A stretch of 64,000 nt of DNA, taken from Lewinellaceae bacterium. GTDB lineage: Bacteria; Bacteroidota; Bacteroidia; Chitinophagales; Saprospiraceae. Each line of letters starts with the position of its first letter. Within the stretch, counting starts at the first letter, position 1. The notes below the pieces were generated by a model that saw only the letters and a list, made by a program, of their open reading frames with translations, was not told the origin of the DNA and did not search any database. The position numbers and the translations under genes are program-made. Location of the stretch: contig JACJXX010000001.1 of the NCBI GenBank assembly GCA_020636435.1, positions 4,605,001 to 4,669,000 of the forward strand, written 5' to 3'. This document shows, in pieces, positions 44,731 to 52,710 of this stretch.

Positions 44731-45051
44731 TCCTGGTTGCGAGGAACACAACTTCGTAAATAATTTGGGGCGGGCTTCCGCTTTGAGTCTAGCCCGAATG
44801 ACAATTCGGGTGCGGGTTTATCGGGCAACCAGTCTAAGGCTGGACAAGTTCAAGGTTCGATTGTTCGGGGTTCGAAGCATGGGGCCAGGCTCAGCCATCC
44901 ATTGGCTTTCAATAGTGCCTAACTTTAGACGGGGAGCCGTTTGCCGCGTAAAGCGACAATTATACAAACCTTTGCAACATATTCTAAAACCCGCCATGCT
45001 CTAAAGCCTGACCTTTGTGATGATTATTTTGTTAACCAAAACGCTATCATC
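44717..45051. other. Intergenic region with one small hairpin
   Basis: 335 bp between the AntA-like and secreted hypothetical genes. CCCGAAT (44793-44799) and ATTCGGG (44804-44810) make a short hairpin. Nothing else could be supported, and no tRNA-like fold was found. Confidence 0.5.
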
Positions 45052-45876
45052 ATGAAAACGGCATTATTGAATCTCCTTTTCTTCCTTCTAATTGCTTCAA
45101 GCCTTTCCGCCCAAACTTCCATTTCCGGCACCTGGATGTGCCCGCTGGACAAAAGCCAGGGCTACGACAATGAAACCATTACCTTCACCGAAGACGGCTA
45201 TTATTGTTCGATCTTGAGTTACCTCAACGGCGCCGAATATGGCATCGGCCCGGATATTTTCCTGGGCATCTACGAATTTGACGGATCTACCTTAAGCATC
45301 TACGATATAAAAAATGACACCCGGAAGCGTTTCCCTATCACAGCGTTGAATACCCGGGGGTTCCAGTTGTCTAACCAGGAGACGGGCGAGCGCTTTCAGT
45401 ATCATTACAAAGGGAAAGGCGATCTGGATCGAAACCAGCGGGCTGAACTCCTTTCCTGGGAAAATTACCGAAAGCTGGGTGGCGCCTGGAAGTCTTCGGG
45501 ATCTATTCTAAAGGTCATCCCCAGCCTGGGCATCATCATCATCCGCGTGCCTGGCAACCCCGATTTTTTCCGCTGGGGGCATTATATCGTCAATGGCAAT
45601 GAGCTGACGATTAAGGATATCAGCGCGGAAGAGGCTGTATTTTATACCGGTACGATCACGGAGTTCAACCGAAAAGATTTTACGCTTCTTAATAATGGCG
45701 AGGAAGAACACTTCCGGTTTGAAGGCAACCTGAACCTGGACGAAACCGAAACGATGATGGTTCAGCAGTATATGAACATGAACCACCGCCTCACCATGAG
45801 CACCATCGACATGATGGATGGGGTGCAGGATTACATCTGGAAATGGGTGGATGAATACGGGAATGAGCGGTATTAG
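45052..45876 (+). CDS. Secreted hypothetical protein with two lipocalin-like repeats
   Basis: Read from ATG 45052, the first start that gives a signal peptide (MKTALLNLLFFLLIASSLSA). The 274-residue protein has two similar beta-rich halves. Each pairs a strand like ISGTWMCP or LGGAWKSSG with ETITFTEDGYY or IIIIRVPGN and ends in a FRFEGNLNLDETE or FQYHYKGKGDLDRNQ motif, which suggests two lipocalin-type domains. No catalytic residue is apparent. A strong terminator follows at 45903. Confidence 0.6.
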   Translation: MKTALLNLLFFLLIASSLSAQTSISGTWMCPLDKSQGYDNETITFTEDGYYCSILSYLNGAEYGIGPDIFLGIYEFDGSTLSIYDIKNDTRKRFPITALNTRGFQLSNQETGERFQYHYKGKGDLDRNQRAELLSWENYRKLGGAWKSSGSILKVIPSLGIIIIRVPGNPDFFRWGHYIVNGNELTIKDISAEEAVFYTGTITEFNRKDFTLLNNGEEEHFRFEGNLNLDETETMMVQQYMNMNHRLTMSTIDMMDGVQDYIWKWVDEYGNERY

Positions 45877-45899
45877 AAAACGGGACCATCCTGGATTTT

Positions 45900-46127
45900 T
45901 CATGGAATGCGGACGCCGTCGCCCAAAGCTGGGCGACGGCGTCCGCATTCCATTTTTATGTCAAGGCCAAGCAAGACTTTGAATACATTGACGCTGCCCG
46001 GGGGTTGACAACCCGGGAAAGCAGGGTTAGGGCAAGCATTCTGTGCAGTTGCATTCTGGCTGCAAAAAAAGAAAAGGGCCAGCAGGCTAAAAAAGCCTGA
46101 CATTGAATCGAAACATCGATTTTTCAT
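45900..46127 (-). other. Doubtful small secreted peptide or gene remnant
   Basis: An open frame of 75 codons from ATG 46127 starts with a plausible signal peptide (MSGFFSLLALFFFCSQNATAQ) and a short Cys-containing mature part (NACPNPAFPGCQPPGSV). It then runs into the inverted repeat that ends the upstream gene, so the C-terminal third is palindrome sequence. It may be the stub of a deleted secreted protein. No promoter is evident. Confidence 0.3.
45903..45957. terminator. Strong bidirectional terminator (23-bp perfect stem)
   Basis: Arms at 45903-45925 and 45930-45952 are perfect 23-bp complements (TGGAATGCGGACG... and ...CGTCCGCATTCCA) around a 4-nt loop AAGC. They are followed by TTTTT (45953-45957). 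It ends the secreted hypothetical gene. The unusual length suggests it may also be a palindromic repeat family member. Confidence 0.88.
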
Positions 46128-46424
46128 GATAATGTATGGGTTTAGGTGTAATAATCTCTTTGCTGGGCAGCAGGCTGCCCGTAAATGGGTCGTCTTCGGA
46201 TAAGGATAATACTACAGTTGGGCAATTGAATCCAGAACAGGGGGAATGCCGGAAATGAAATGTCGGCGATCAGGCTGTAAACAGTAGGGTGTTAAAGAAG
46301 CAATTGTCCGATGTAATCGATTTCCTGCAAATTATATCTATATCCGGGCCAAAAAAACAGCCTCGGGGCAACGCGCCGGTTTGGACGGGTAAGTGGCAGG
46401 TTTCTACAGATTTGTGGCAACTAT

Positions 46425-46672
46425 TTACTACTACTTTGTTACTTTAAGAACAGCCGCGTAGCGGCGACAGGTCATAGCCCAGAGCGTGAGCTCCGGGTTA
46501 GGTTAGCAGGGGGTGGGCAAGCTCCGTAGGAGCGACAGGATGGGAATAAAGGGGCTTTCTGTCGCTCCTACAGAGCTTAATAACCCTCAAATCTTTACCA
46601 GGGGCTGACCGCCCCTGGCAAAGATCTGCCGCCGCTACGCGGCTCAATTTTAAAGTGACAAAGTAGTATTAC
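46425..46672. mobile_element. MITE-like element B with TTAC target duplications
   Basis: The element is 240 bp (46429-46668) with 19-bp terminal inverted repeats, TACTACTTTGTTACTTTAA on the left (46429-46447) and TACTACTTTGTCACTTTAA read from the right (46650-46668). They differ at one base. TTAC flanks both sides (46425-46428 and 46669-46672). The ends match element A (7258-7461) closely, but the interiors differ. The interior has hairpins such as CCGCGTAGCGG and a CCGTAGGAGCGACAG/CTGTCGCTCCTAC pair. There is no protein gene. Confidence 0.82.
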
Positions 46673-46679
46673 TAAGCCT

Positions 46680-46725
46680 GCCAAAATGCCTGATTTTGCC
46701 CTAAAGGGAAATCAGGCATTTTGGC
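46680..46725. terminator. Perfect 17-bp hairpin beside element B
   Basis: GCCAAAATGCCTGATTT (46680-46696) and AAATCAGGCATTTTGGC (46709-46725) pair perfectly. The 12-nt loop extends the stem with CCCT/AGGG. It sits 8 bp after the flanking duplication of element B. No gene ends there, so it is a palindromic repeat rather than a clear terminator. Confidence 0.6.
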
Positions 46726-46993
46726 CCTTTGATCCTGCCTTTGCCGATCTTCAACCATTTGCTTCCCCAAACCTGCCCGCTGCCCGCCGTTTCCTGTCCA
46801 TCGTCCCGAACCTGTTCCAACGGCGGTGTTTATCCGGTAAATTAGTAGTGTGTTAAATGCTTAAAGCCATAAAATCTCTTAAAGTTTCCTTAAAAGTTTA
46901 GCCGGCCAGTATCGCTTTGATATCCGGAGGCATTAACCCCAAGAACCTATTGACAGAAAACCCTAAACCCTTTACACCTAAACCCTACACCCC
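46726..46993. other. Upstream region of the caspase-nSTAND gene
   Basis: 268 bp with no gene. Near the end it has a short run of CCCTAAACCC-type units (about 46963-46990), too irregular to be meaningful. No promoter box was found. Confidence 0.45.
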
Positions 46994-49765
46994 ATGGTTC
47001 AGTATAATCAAAACATTCAACTCCCCTTTAAGAACAGCCATGCCTTTATTATTGGCATCGACGATTACGAACACCTCAGCCCGCTCTCTACTGCCGTTAA
47101 TGATGCACAGGGCCTTGCCCGGCAACTCGAAGAACAACACGGCTACATCATTCATGGCCCCATGCTCAATTCCACCAAAGCGGAAATGGAAAGGTGGCTG
47201 TCGGAGCGTATGGCGGAGGCGGTAGGGCCGGAAGACCGGGTGGTGATCTATTTTGCCGGCCATGGCATTGCCCTGGACAGCGGCCGCGGCCCTCATGGCT
47301 ATCTGGTGCCGGCCGATGCCCGGCAGGGCGACCCGGATTCGCTTCTGCCCATGCAGGCCTTGCACCAGGCGATCGAAGGCTTGCCCTGCCGCCACGGGCT
47401 GCTCATTCTGGACTGCTGTTTTTCCGGCGCGTTCAAATGGGCATCCGGCTTCCGGGACCTGGTCGTCGACCTGCCCAATGTGATCTACGAAGAGCGCTTC
47501 TGGCAGTATACCCGCGATCCGGCCTGGCAGGTGATCACTTCCGCCGGCTGCGACCAGCAAGCCGCCGACAGCCTGATGGACTACAGCCTCGGCAGCCGCT
47601 GTGAGGAGTATTCGGGGCACTCTCCTTTTGCCCTGGCCTTGTTCGATGGGTTGGCCGGCGCCGCCGACCTGGTGCCCCGGGAAGGGGGTGACGGGGTCAT
47701 TACGGCTTCTGAATTGTATACCTATCTGCGCGACCGGGTGGAGGATGAAACGACCGAACACGAAAAACGGCAGACGCCTGCTTTTTTCAACCTGGCCCGC
47801 CACAGTAAGGGCCAGTATATGTTCCTCCATCCCCGCCACCGCCTGAACCTGCCTCCTACGCCTGACCGCAATCCCTATATGGGCCTGAAGGCATTCCAGG
47901 AGCAGGACGCCTCCCTGTTTTTTGGCCGCAACGATGCAGTGAACACCCTGGTGGAGTTGGTAAAGGCCCAACCCCTTACCGTAGTGAGCGGCGCCTCAGG
48001 CACCGGGAAATCTTCTCTCGTCCTGGCCGGGTTGCTGCCTGCCCTTCGCGCCGGGGGGTGGCATATCCTGCCGGCGATCAGCCCGGGAAAAGGCGCTTTC
48101 CAATACCTGAATGAGCCGGCGCTGGAAGAAGAACTGAGCCGGGAATGCCGGGCTGCCCTGGTCATCGATCAGTATGAAGAACTGGCCGCCGGCTGCCGGA
48201 GCGGGGAAGAGCGGGTGGCGTTTGAACAACGGCTCGTTAAATGCCTGAACAAACACGAAGGCCTTCGGGTGATTATTACGGCCCGGTCTGATTTTGAACC
48301 ACATTTTGAACAATCTCCCCTGGCTGGTTGGTGGGAAAAGGGCCGGTACGAGGCGCCTGCCTTCAGCACGGAAGAGCTGAGAGAGGCCATCGTCCGCCCC
48401 GCCGAGCAGGAGGTGCTCTTTTTCGAACCGGAAAGCCTGGTTGACCGCCTGGAAGAGGCAGCCGCCCATGCCCCCAATATGTTGCCTTTGCTGTCCCTGG
48501 CACTCAGCGATCTGTATGGAGCCTACCTCAGGAGCGGCCGCCAGGACCGTTCTTTTTCAGAAAAAGACTTCGACCAGATGAATGGAGTGGCCGGCGCCCT
48601 CTGCAGGCAGGCCGATGCGGTATACGACAGCCTGGGCCGGGAGCATCAGAACAGCATGCGCAATCTTCTCCTGCGAATGGTTTCTTTCGAAGAGGAAGAT
48701 GAACTGGCTACCCGGCGCGTTTATGAAGAGGAACTGGTATTTGCCGATGAGGAAGAGTCTATACGCGTAAAGACTGTTGCCGATAAGATGGTAGAAGCCC
48801 GGTTGTTGTACAAAAGCATAGATGCCTGCCAAAGGGTATACATCGAGCCCGTCCATGAAACCATGTTGGGAATGTGGCCGCGCCTGGGCGAATGGATTAA
48901 CGCTGCCGGGGAGGAGCGGCTCATTCTGAACAGCAAACTGCGGACGGCGGTGCTGGATTACCAGGCGTCTCGGAAGCCGGGATCAACAAATCCGGGACAG
49001 CGCCGGCCGCTGCTTCAAGCCAGTTTTTTGAAAAGCCACAAGTTGCTTTGGGCCAACAACCCTTGCCTGCCTACCCTGAAAAGGGCGCTGGAACGCCCAG
49101 GCCACAGCTTTAATGCCTCGGAAGAATCCTTCATCCATGCCAGCAACAACATGAGGAAGCGGAAAAAGCAGGCGGCCCTGGCCGGTATCGCTGGCGTCCT
49201 TGTTTTGTTGCTTGCCGCTTTGGCCATGACGAGTATTTATCACAGGCGGGCAAAGGCCGCAATGGTTGAACGGGAAGCTACTCTCGAGGAGATCGAAAAG
49301 GTGCAAAAGGCGGCTAAGGAAGCCCAATTGCTGGCACTTTCAGCCATGTCTGCCATGCAGGTCCGGTATATGGCTCAGCAGGAACACATCCGGGCGCTGA
49401 GTAGTGCGGCATGTGACGGTGCACCCGTTTCCGAAAATTCCGGGAATGGTTTAGCCTTTGGCCAGGCGGTTAATCCTGATAACGCCCTTTTTGCTGATTA
49501 TCCGGATTTTTCTGCCGGCCAAAACGGTTTTGTGCAAGCGGCTTTCTCTCCCGATGGACGGTCGCTCTTTTTATGGGAAAAGAAAAGCGGGAGTGCTTTA
49601 CTGTACCGCTACAATTTTCAGAGCGAGGGCCAGGCGCCTGAACTTGACACCTTGTTTTTCTTCAAAAAGTATAACCCTTCAGTTGCCTTTGCACTGAACG
49701 ATTCCGGTATTCCTGGCTCCACGGAGGTTGCAGGGCGGGTTCCGGACGGCAAGGCTCGCCCATAA
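46994..49765 (+). CDS. Caspase-like (C14) protease fused to an nSTAND1 NTPase, with a stunted C-terminus
   Basis: The 923-residue protein begins with a caspase domain (about 12-260) whose dyad is His90 in YFAGHG and Cys142 in LDCCFSG. An nSTAND1-type NTPase follows (about 285-620): NPYMGLKAFQEQDASLFFGR, Walker A GASGTGKSSL with Lys339, Walker B-like ALVIDQYEEL and sensor VIITARSDF. A helical region, a membrane span (about 726-746, LAGIAGVLVLLLAALAM) and a coiled coil come next. A single WD40-like blade start (FVQAAFSPDGRSLFLWE) then ends after about 50 residues, while relatives carry a full propeller. Caspase-STAND proteins are thought to be conflict or cell-suicide switches triggered by an invader. 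A membrane-tethered, sensor-short version is unusual. Confidence 0.88.
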   Translation: MVQYNQNIQLPFKNSHAFIIGIDDYEHLSPLSTAVNDAQGLARQLEEQHGYIIHGPMLNSTKAEMERWLSERMAEAVGPEDRVVIYFAGHGIALDSGRGPHGYLVPADARQGDPDSLLPMQALHQAIEGLPCRHGLLILDCCFSGAFKWASGFRDLVVDLPNVIYEERFWQYTRDPAWQVITSAGCDQQAADSLMDYSLGSRCEEYSGHSPFALALFDGLAGAADLVPREGGDGVITASELYTYLRDRVEDETTEHEKRQTPAFFNLARHSKGQYMFLHPRHRLNLPPTPDRNPYMGLKAFQEQDASLFFGRNDAVNTLVELVKAQPLTVVSGASGTGKSSLVLAGLLPALRAGGWHILPAISPGKGAFQYLNEPALEEELSRECRAALVIDQYEELAAGCRSGEERVAFEQRLVKCLNKHEGLRVIITARSDFEPHFEQSPLAGWWEKGRYEAPAFSTEELREAIVRPAEQEVLFFEPESLVDRLEEAAAHAPNMLPLLSLALSDLYGAYLRSGRQDRSFSEKDFDQMNGVAGALCRQADAVYDSLGREHQNSMRNLLLRMVSFEEEDELATRRVYEEELVFADEEESIRVKTVADKMVEARLLYKSIDACQRVYIEPVHETMLGMWPRLGEWINAAGEERLILNSKLRTAVLDYQASRKPGSTNPGQRRPLLQASFLKSHKLLWANNPCLPTLKRALERPGHSFNASEESFIHASNNMRKRKKQAALAGIAGVLVLLLAALAMTSIYHRRAKAAMVEREATLEEIEKVQKAAKEAQLLALSAMSAMQVRYMAQQEHIRALSSAACDGAPVSENSGNGLAFGQAVNPDNALFADYPDFSAGQNGFVQAAFSPDGRSLFLWEKKSGSALLYRYNFQSEGQAPELDTLFFFKKYNPSVAFALNDSGIPGSTEVAGRVPDGKARP

Positions 49766-49824
49766 AAGCACTGCTCGCTAAAAATAATTTGTTTTTTATT
49801 TTTATAATTTAAAACAAATTGAGT

Positions 49825-49832
49825 TATATTTG
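49825..49832 (+). promoter_or_regulatory. TATATTTG -7 box before the small gene
   Basis: TATATTTG (49825-49832) fits the Bacteroidota -7 consensus TAnnTTTG, 23 bp before the ATG at 49856. No TTTG at the right distance upstream was found, so the assignment is partial. Confidence 0.35.
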
Positions 49833-49833
49833 T

Positions 49834-49853
49834 GAGGAGTAAAAAACCTCCTC
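49834..49853 (+). promoter_or_regulatory. Hairpin sequestering a Shine-Dalgarno-like GAGGAG
   Basis: GAGGAG (49834-49839) pairs perfectly with CTCCTC (49848-49853), which ends 2 bp before the ATG at 49856. The fold would bury the SD-like sequence and could control translation of the small gene. The effect is inference. Confidence 0.35.
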
Positions 49854-49855
49854 CA

Positions 49856-50218
49856 ATGAAAATAAGAATACTGAGTTACAAATACCTTCAGTGGCGGATC
49901 GGGCAATTGGGCTCGTTGTTGGAAGAACTGGATTCCCACAACTTGAGTCGCTTGCTCAAAGCCCTGGACGGTTTAGAGATGCTCATCGAAGACCTTGCCG
50001 AGGTATTGGCCTGCAGTGGCAATAAGCACACAACTCCCTACGAGGCGGCATCAAAAGTGGAGCAAAGAAGGGCGGCTTTGAGAGAACTGCTGGAGGAATC
50101 CACCGGAAATGATGAGGAACTGGAACTGGGGGTAGTGCATCTCCAAAGGGCCATTTACAAATTGGCGCGGTCATTACAGGCTACCTTAGCCGTCGCTTTT
50201 CCTTTTTCGATGAATTGA
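49856..50218 (+). CDS. Small helical hypothetical protein downstream of caspase-nSTAND
   Basis: Read from ATG 49856 (MKIRILSYKYLQWR), 120 residues, mostly alpha-helical (LGSLLEELDSHNLSRLLKALDGLEMLIEDLAEVLAC, HLQRAIYKLARSLQATLAVAF). There is no signal peptide or recognised domain. It has its own AT-rich upstream region, so it is not clearly in one operon with the caspase gene 90 bp before, but it may be an accessory to it. No function is proposed. Confidence 0.5.
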   Translation: MKIRILSYKYLQWRIGQLGSLLEELDSHNLSRLLKALDGLEMLIEDLAEVLACSGNKHTTPYEAASKVEQRRAALRELLEESTGNDEELELGVVHLQRAIYKLARSLQATLAVAFPFSMN

Positions 50219-50289
50219 TCGTTCCTGCCTCATCCGGCGCTGAATTTACGGTGGCGGCTGGCATAAAATAGCGGATTATTTAGCCAATA

Positions 50290-50319
50290 CTTAACCTTAA
50301 GTTTACATTTATTTAATGG
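50290..50319 (+). promoter_or_regulatory. Pho-box-like triple repeat before the phosphate transporter
   Basis: Three 8-bp units, CTTAACCT (50290-50297), GTTTACAT (50301-50308) and TTTAATGG (50312-50319), are spaced by 3 bp, giving an 11-bp period. This matches the PyTTAAPyPy(T/A) repeats bound by PhoB-type regulators. It lies 41 bp before the ATG of a phosphate transporter. The binding is inference. Confidence 0.45.
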
Positions 50320-50360
50320 ATAGGGATTACCTTGACCACATAACGTAAGGGTTATTTGTT

Positions 50361-52643
50361 ATGCCTGAATATTATCTTGTCATTGTAATCCTCCTCTTTT
50401 TACTGGCCATCTCCGACCTGATTGTAGGAGTAAGCAACGACGCCGTAAACTTCCTCAACTCTGCCATTGGCTCCAAGGTGGCGCCGCGCCACGTGATTAT
50501 GATCGTAGCCAGCCTTGGTATTTTTGTAGGGGCAACTTTTTCCAGCGGTATGATGGAAGTCGCCCGCAAAGGCATCTTCAATCCGGAATTCTTTGTTTTT
50601 GCCGAAGTCATGGTCATCTTCCTGGCGGTCATGTTGACGGATATCATCCTGCTGGACCTGTTCAACACCTTCGGCATGCCCACCTCCACCACCGTTTCTA
50701 TAGTATTCGAATTGTTGGGCGCGGCAGTGGCGGTTTCCCTCCTGAAAATAGCAGCGGCAGGCGATAGTTTTTCCACCCTTGCCGAATACATCAATTCATC
50801 GAGCGCCCTGGCCATCATTTCGGGTATCTTTATATCGGTGGGCATTGCTTTTGTAGTTGGTACTTTCCTGCAATACCTGAGCCGCCTGCTGTTTACCTTT
50901 CAGTACGAACGCCGGATGGACTGGGTGGGCAGTCTCTGGGCGGGCCTGGCGCTCACTTTTCTGACCTATTTTCTGCTCATCAAAGGCATCAAGGGCGCTT
51001 CTTTTGTGCCGGATGCTTTTGTAGGCTGGGTAATGGACAACACACTTGTGCTGATCATCAGTTCCTTTGCCTTCTGGTCTGTGGCCATGCATGTCATCCT
51101 GCTGGCCTTCAAGATCAACATCCTGCGCATCGTAGTGCTCTTCGGCACTTTTTCCCTGGCCATGGCCTTTGCCGGCAACGATTTGGTCAACTTTATCGGG
51201 GTGCCTATCGCCGGTTTTGAATCCTTCAACGCCTGGTCGGCTTCCGGCGCCGGAGCAGAGGAGTTCAACATGCAGGTGCTCGGCCAGCCGGTTCGCACTA
51301 AAACGATCCTATTGCTGCTGGCCGGCGCCGTCATGATCCTTACCCTCTGGTTTTCGAGAAAAGCCCAATCGGTAACCGAAACGGAGGTCAACCTGGGCCG
51401 GCAGGATGAAGGGTCGGAACGCTTTCTTCCCAATGCCCTTTCCCGGGGCATTGTTCGGTACACCCGGCAGGTCAGTATGGGGGTGCAAAAACTGCTTCCC
51501 AACTCCTGGCTGGAAAAAGCCGAAGAGAGTTTTCAGCCGGTAGAACAGGCAGTGAAAAAAGAAGGCAGCCACGACCCCGCCGCTTTCGACCTCGTCCGGG
51601 CTTCCGTCAACCTCACAGTGGCCAGCATGCTTATTGCATTTGCTACTTCCCTGAAGTTGCCATTGTCTACTACCTATGTTTCTTTCATGGTGGCCATGGG
51701 CACCTCCCTGGCCGACCGCGCCTGGGGCCGCGATAGCGCCGTTTACCGGGTTGCCGGGGTGCTCAACGTCATCGCCGGCTGGTTTCTCACTGCCTTTATC
51801 GCCTTCAGCGCCTCGGCTGTTTTCGCCTGGGCCATCTATTCCTTTGGCGGCTGGGCCGTAGGCGGGCTGGTCCTTCTCGCCGTTTTTTTGATATCCAGGA
51901 CTTTCCTCCTGCACCGGCGGCGGGAAAAGGAAAAAACCGAAGAGGAATCTTACGAGCGGCAGGCGCAGGCCATACCCGCCGTGCAGGTGTTGAAGGAAAC
52001 TTCCTCCGGCATCAAACAAACGCTTTCTGATATCCGGACCGTGCTGCACGATGCTCTTTTTGGATTGCTTCAGGAGGATACGCTGCTACTGGAAAGGGCC
52101 GGAAAAGCTATCCACCACCTGGAAAAAGGCAACAAAGGCCTGAAAAAAAAGCTTTTCAGCGCCATACGCCGCATCGAAGAGGAAAACGCAGAAGCCAGCC
52201 GGGCCTATCTGCTGGTCTACGACCTGGAACAGGACATCCTGCAGTCCGCCAACCTCATTCTCACTGCTTGCCGGGAGCACGTGGAAAACTCCCACAAACC
52301 CCTGGACAATGAACAGGGAGAACTCCTGTACAAGATGCAGGAAGAGGTGAGCGACTACCTCCGCAATATAGAAGAGGTGCTGGGCAATGGCGCGTATCAT
52401 TCCCTTGCCGCTATCCTGGAGGAAAAGCGCAGCCTGTTTTTGCATCTGGAAAAGCTGATCAACCATCAGGTCGAGGGGGTGAAAGAGCGGAAATACGGCC
52501 GCCGCAACAGCATGCTTTACTTCAGCCTGTTGCTGGAACTCAAAGACATGATCGCCGTCGCCGCCCGCTTTGTGAAACTGTACAGCCGGGTGCAGCAATC
52601 GGTAAGGGAAGAGGAAATGTCTTTGATGGCAGGGGGGAGGTAA
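50361..52643 (+). CDS. PiT-family inorganic phosphate transporter fused to a PhoU-like domain
   Basis: The 760-residue protein has an N-terminal PiT transporter with two family repeats, GVSNDAVNFLNSAIGSKVA near the start and AGNDLVNFIGVPIAGF near residue 270. It has about ten membrane helices to residue 510. The C-terminal region (about 530-755) is soluble and helical and resembles PhoU/DUF47 proteins (ETSSGIKQTLSDIRTVLHDALFGLLQED, RRIEEENAEASRAYLLVYDLEQDILQSANLI). Such fusions couple transport to phosphate sensing. A Pho-box-like repeat precedes it. It should move phosphate with Na+ or H+. Confidence 0.9.
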   Translation: MPEYYLVIVILLFLLAISDLIVGVSNDAVNFLNSAIGSKVAPRHVIMIVASLGIFVGATFSSGMMEVARKGIFNPEFFVFAEVMVIFLAVMLTDIILLDLFNTFGMPTSTTVSIVFELLGAAVAVSLLKIAAAGDSFSTLAEYINSSSALAIISGIFISVGIAFVVGTFLQYLSRLLFTFQYERRMDWVGSLWAGLALTFLTYFLLIKGIKGASFVPDAFVGWVMDNTLVLIISSFAFWSVAMHVILLAFKINILRIVVLFGTFSLAMAFAGNDLVNFIGVPIAGFESFNAWSASGAGAEEFNMQVLGQPVRTKTILLLLAGAVMILTLWFSRKAQSVTETEVNLGRQDEGSERFLPNALSRGIVRYTRQVSMGVQKLLPNSWLEKAEESFQPVEQAVKKEGSHDPAAFDLVRASVNLTVASMLIAFATSLKLPLSTTYVSFMVAMGTSLADRAWGRDSAVYRVAGVLNVIAGWFLTAFIAFSASAVFAWAIYSFGGWAVGGLVLLAVFLISRTFLLHRRREKEKTEEESYERQAQAIPAVQVLKETSSGIKQTLSDIRTVLHDALFGLLQEDTLLLERAGKAIHHLEKGNKGLKKKLFSAIRRIEEENAEASRAYLLVYDLEQDILQSANLILTACREHVENSHKPLDNEQGELLYKMQEEVSDYLRNIEEVLGNGAYHSLAAILEEKRSLFLHLEKLINHQVEGVKERKYGRRNSMLYFSLLLELKDMIAVAARFVKLYSRVQQSVREEEMSLMAGGR

Positions 52644-52710
52644 GGGGCACACTGCTGGACATTTGCGGGGTTGTGTAAACGTGTAAAAGATACTGGCAAC
52701 AAATACTCCC

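Noticed and set aside
44761..44880. A possible tRNA-like fold around the CCCGAAT/ATTCGGG hairpin
   Set aside because: No acceptor or T-arm with the right spacing; no CCA context.
46963..46990. Telomere-like CCCTAAACCC words before the caspase start
   Set aside because: Only two or three imperfect units; not a true telomere-type array and close to chance in AC-rich DNA.
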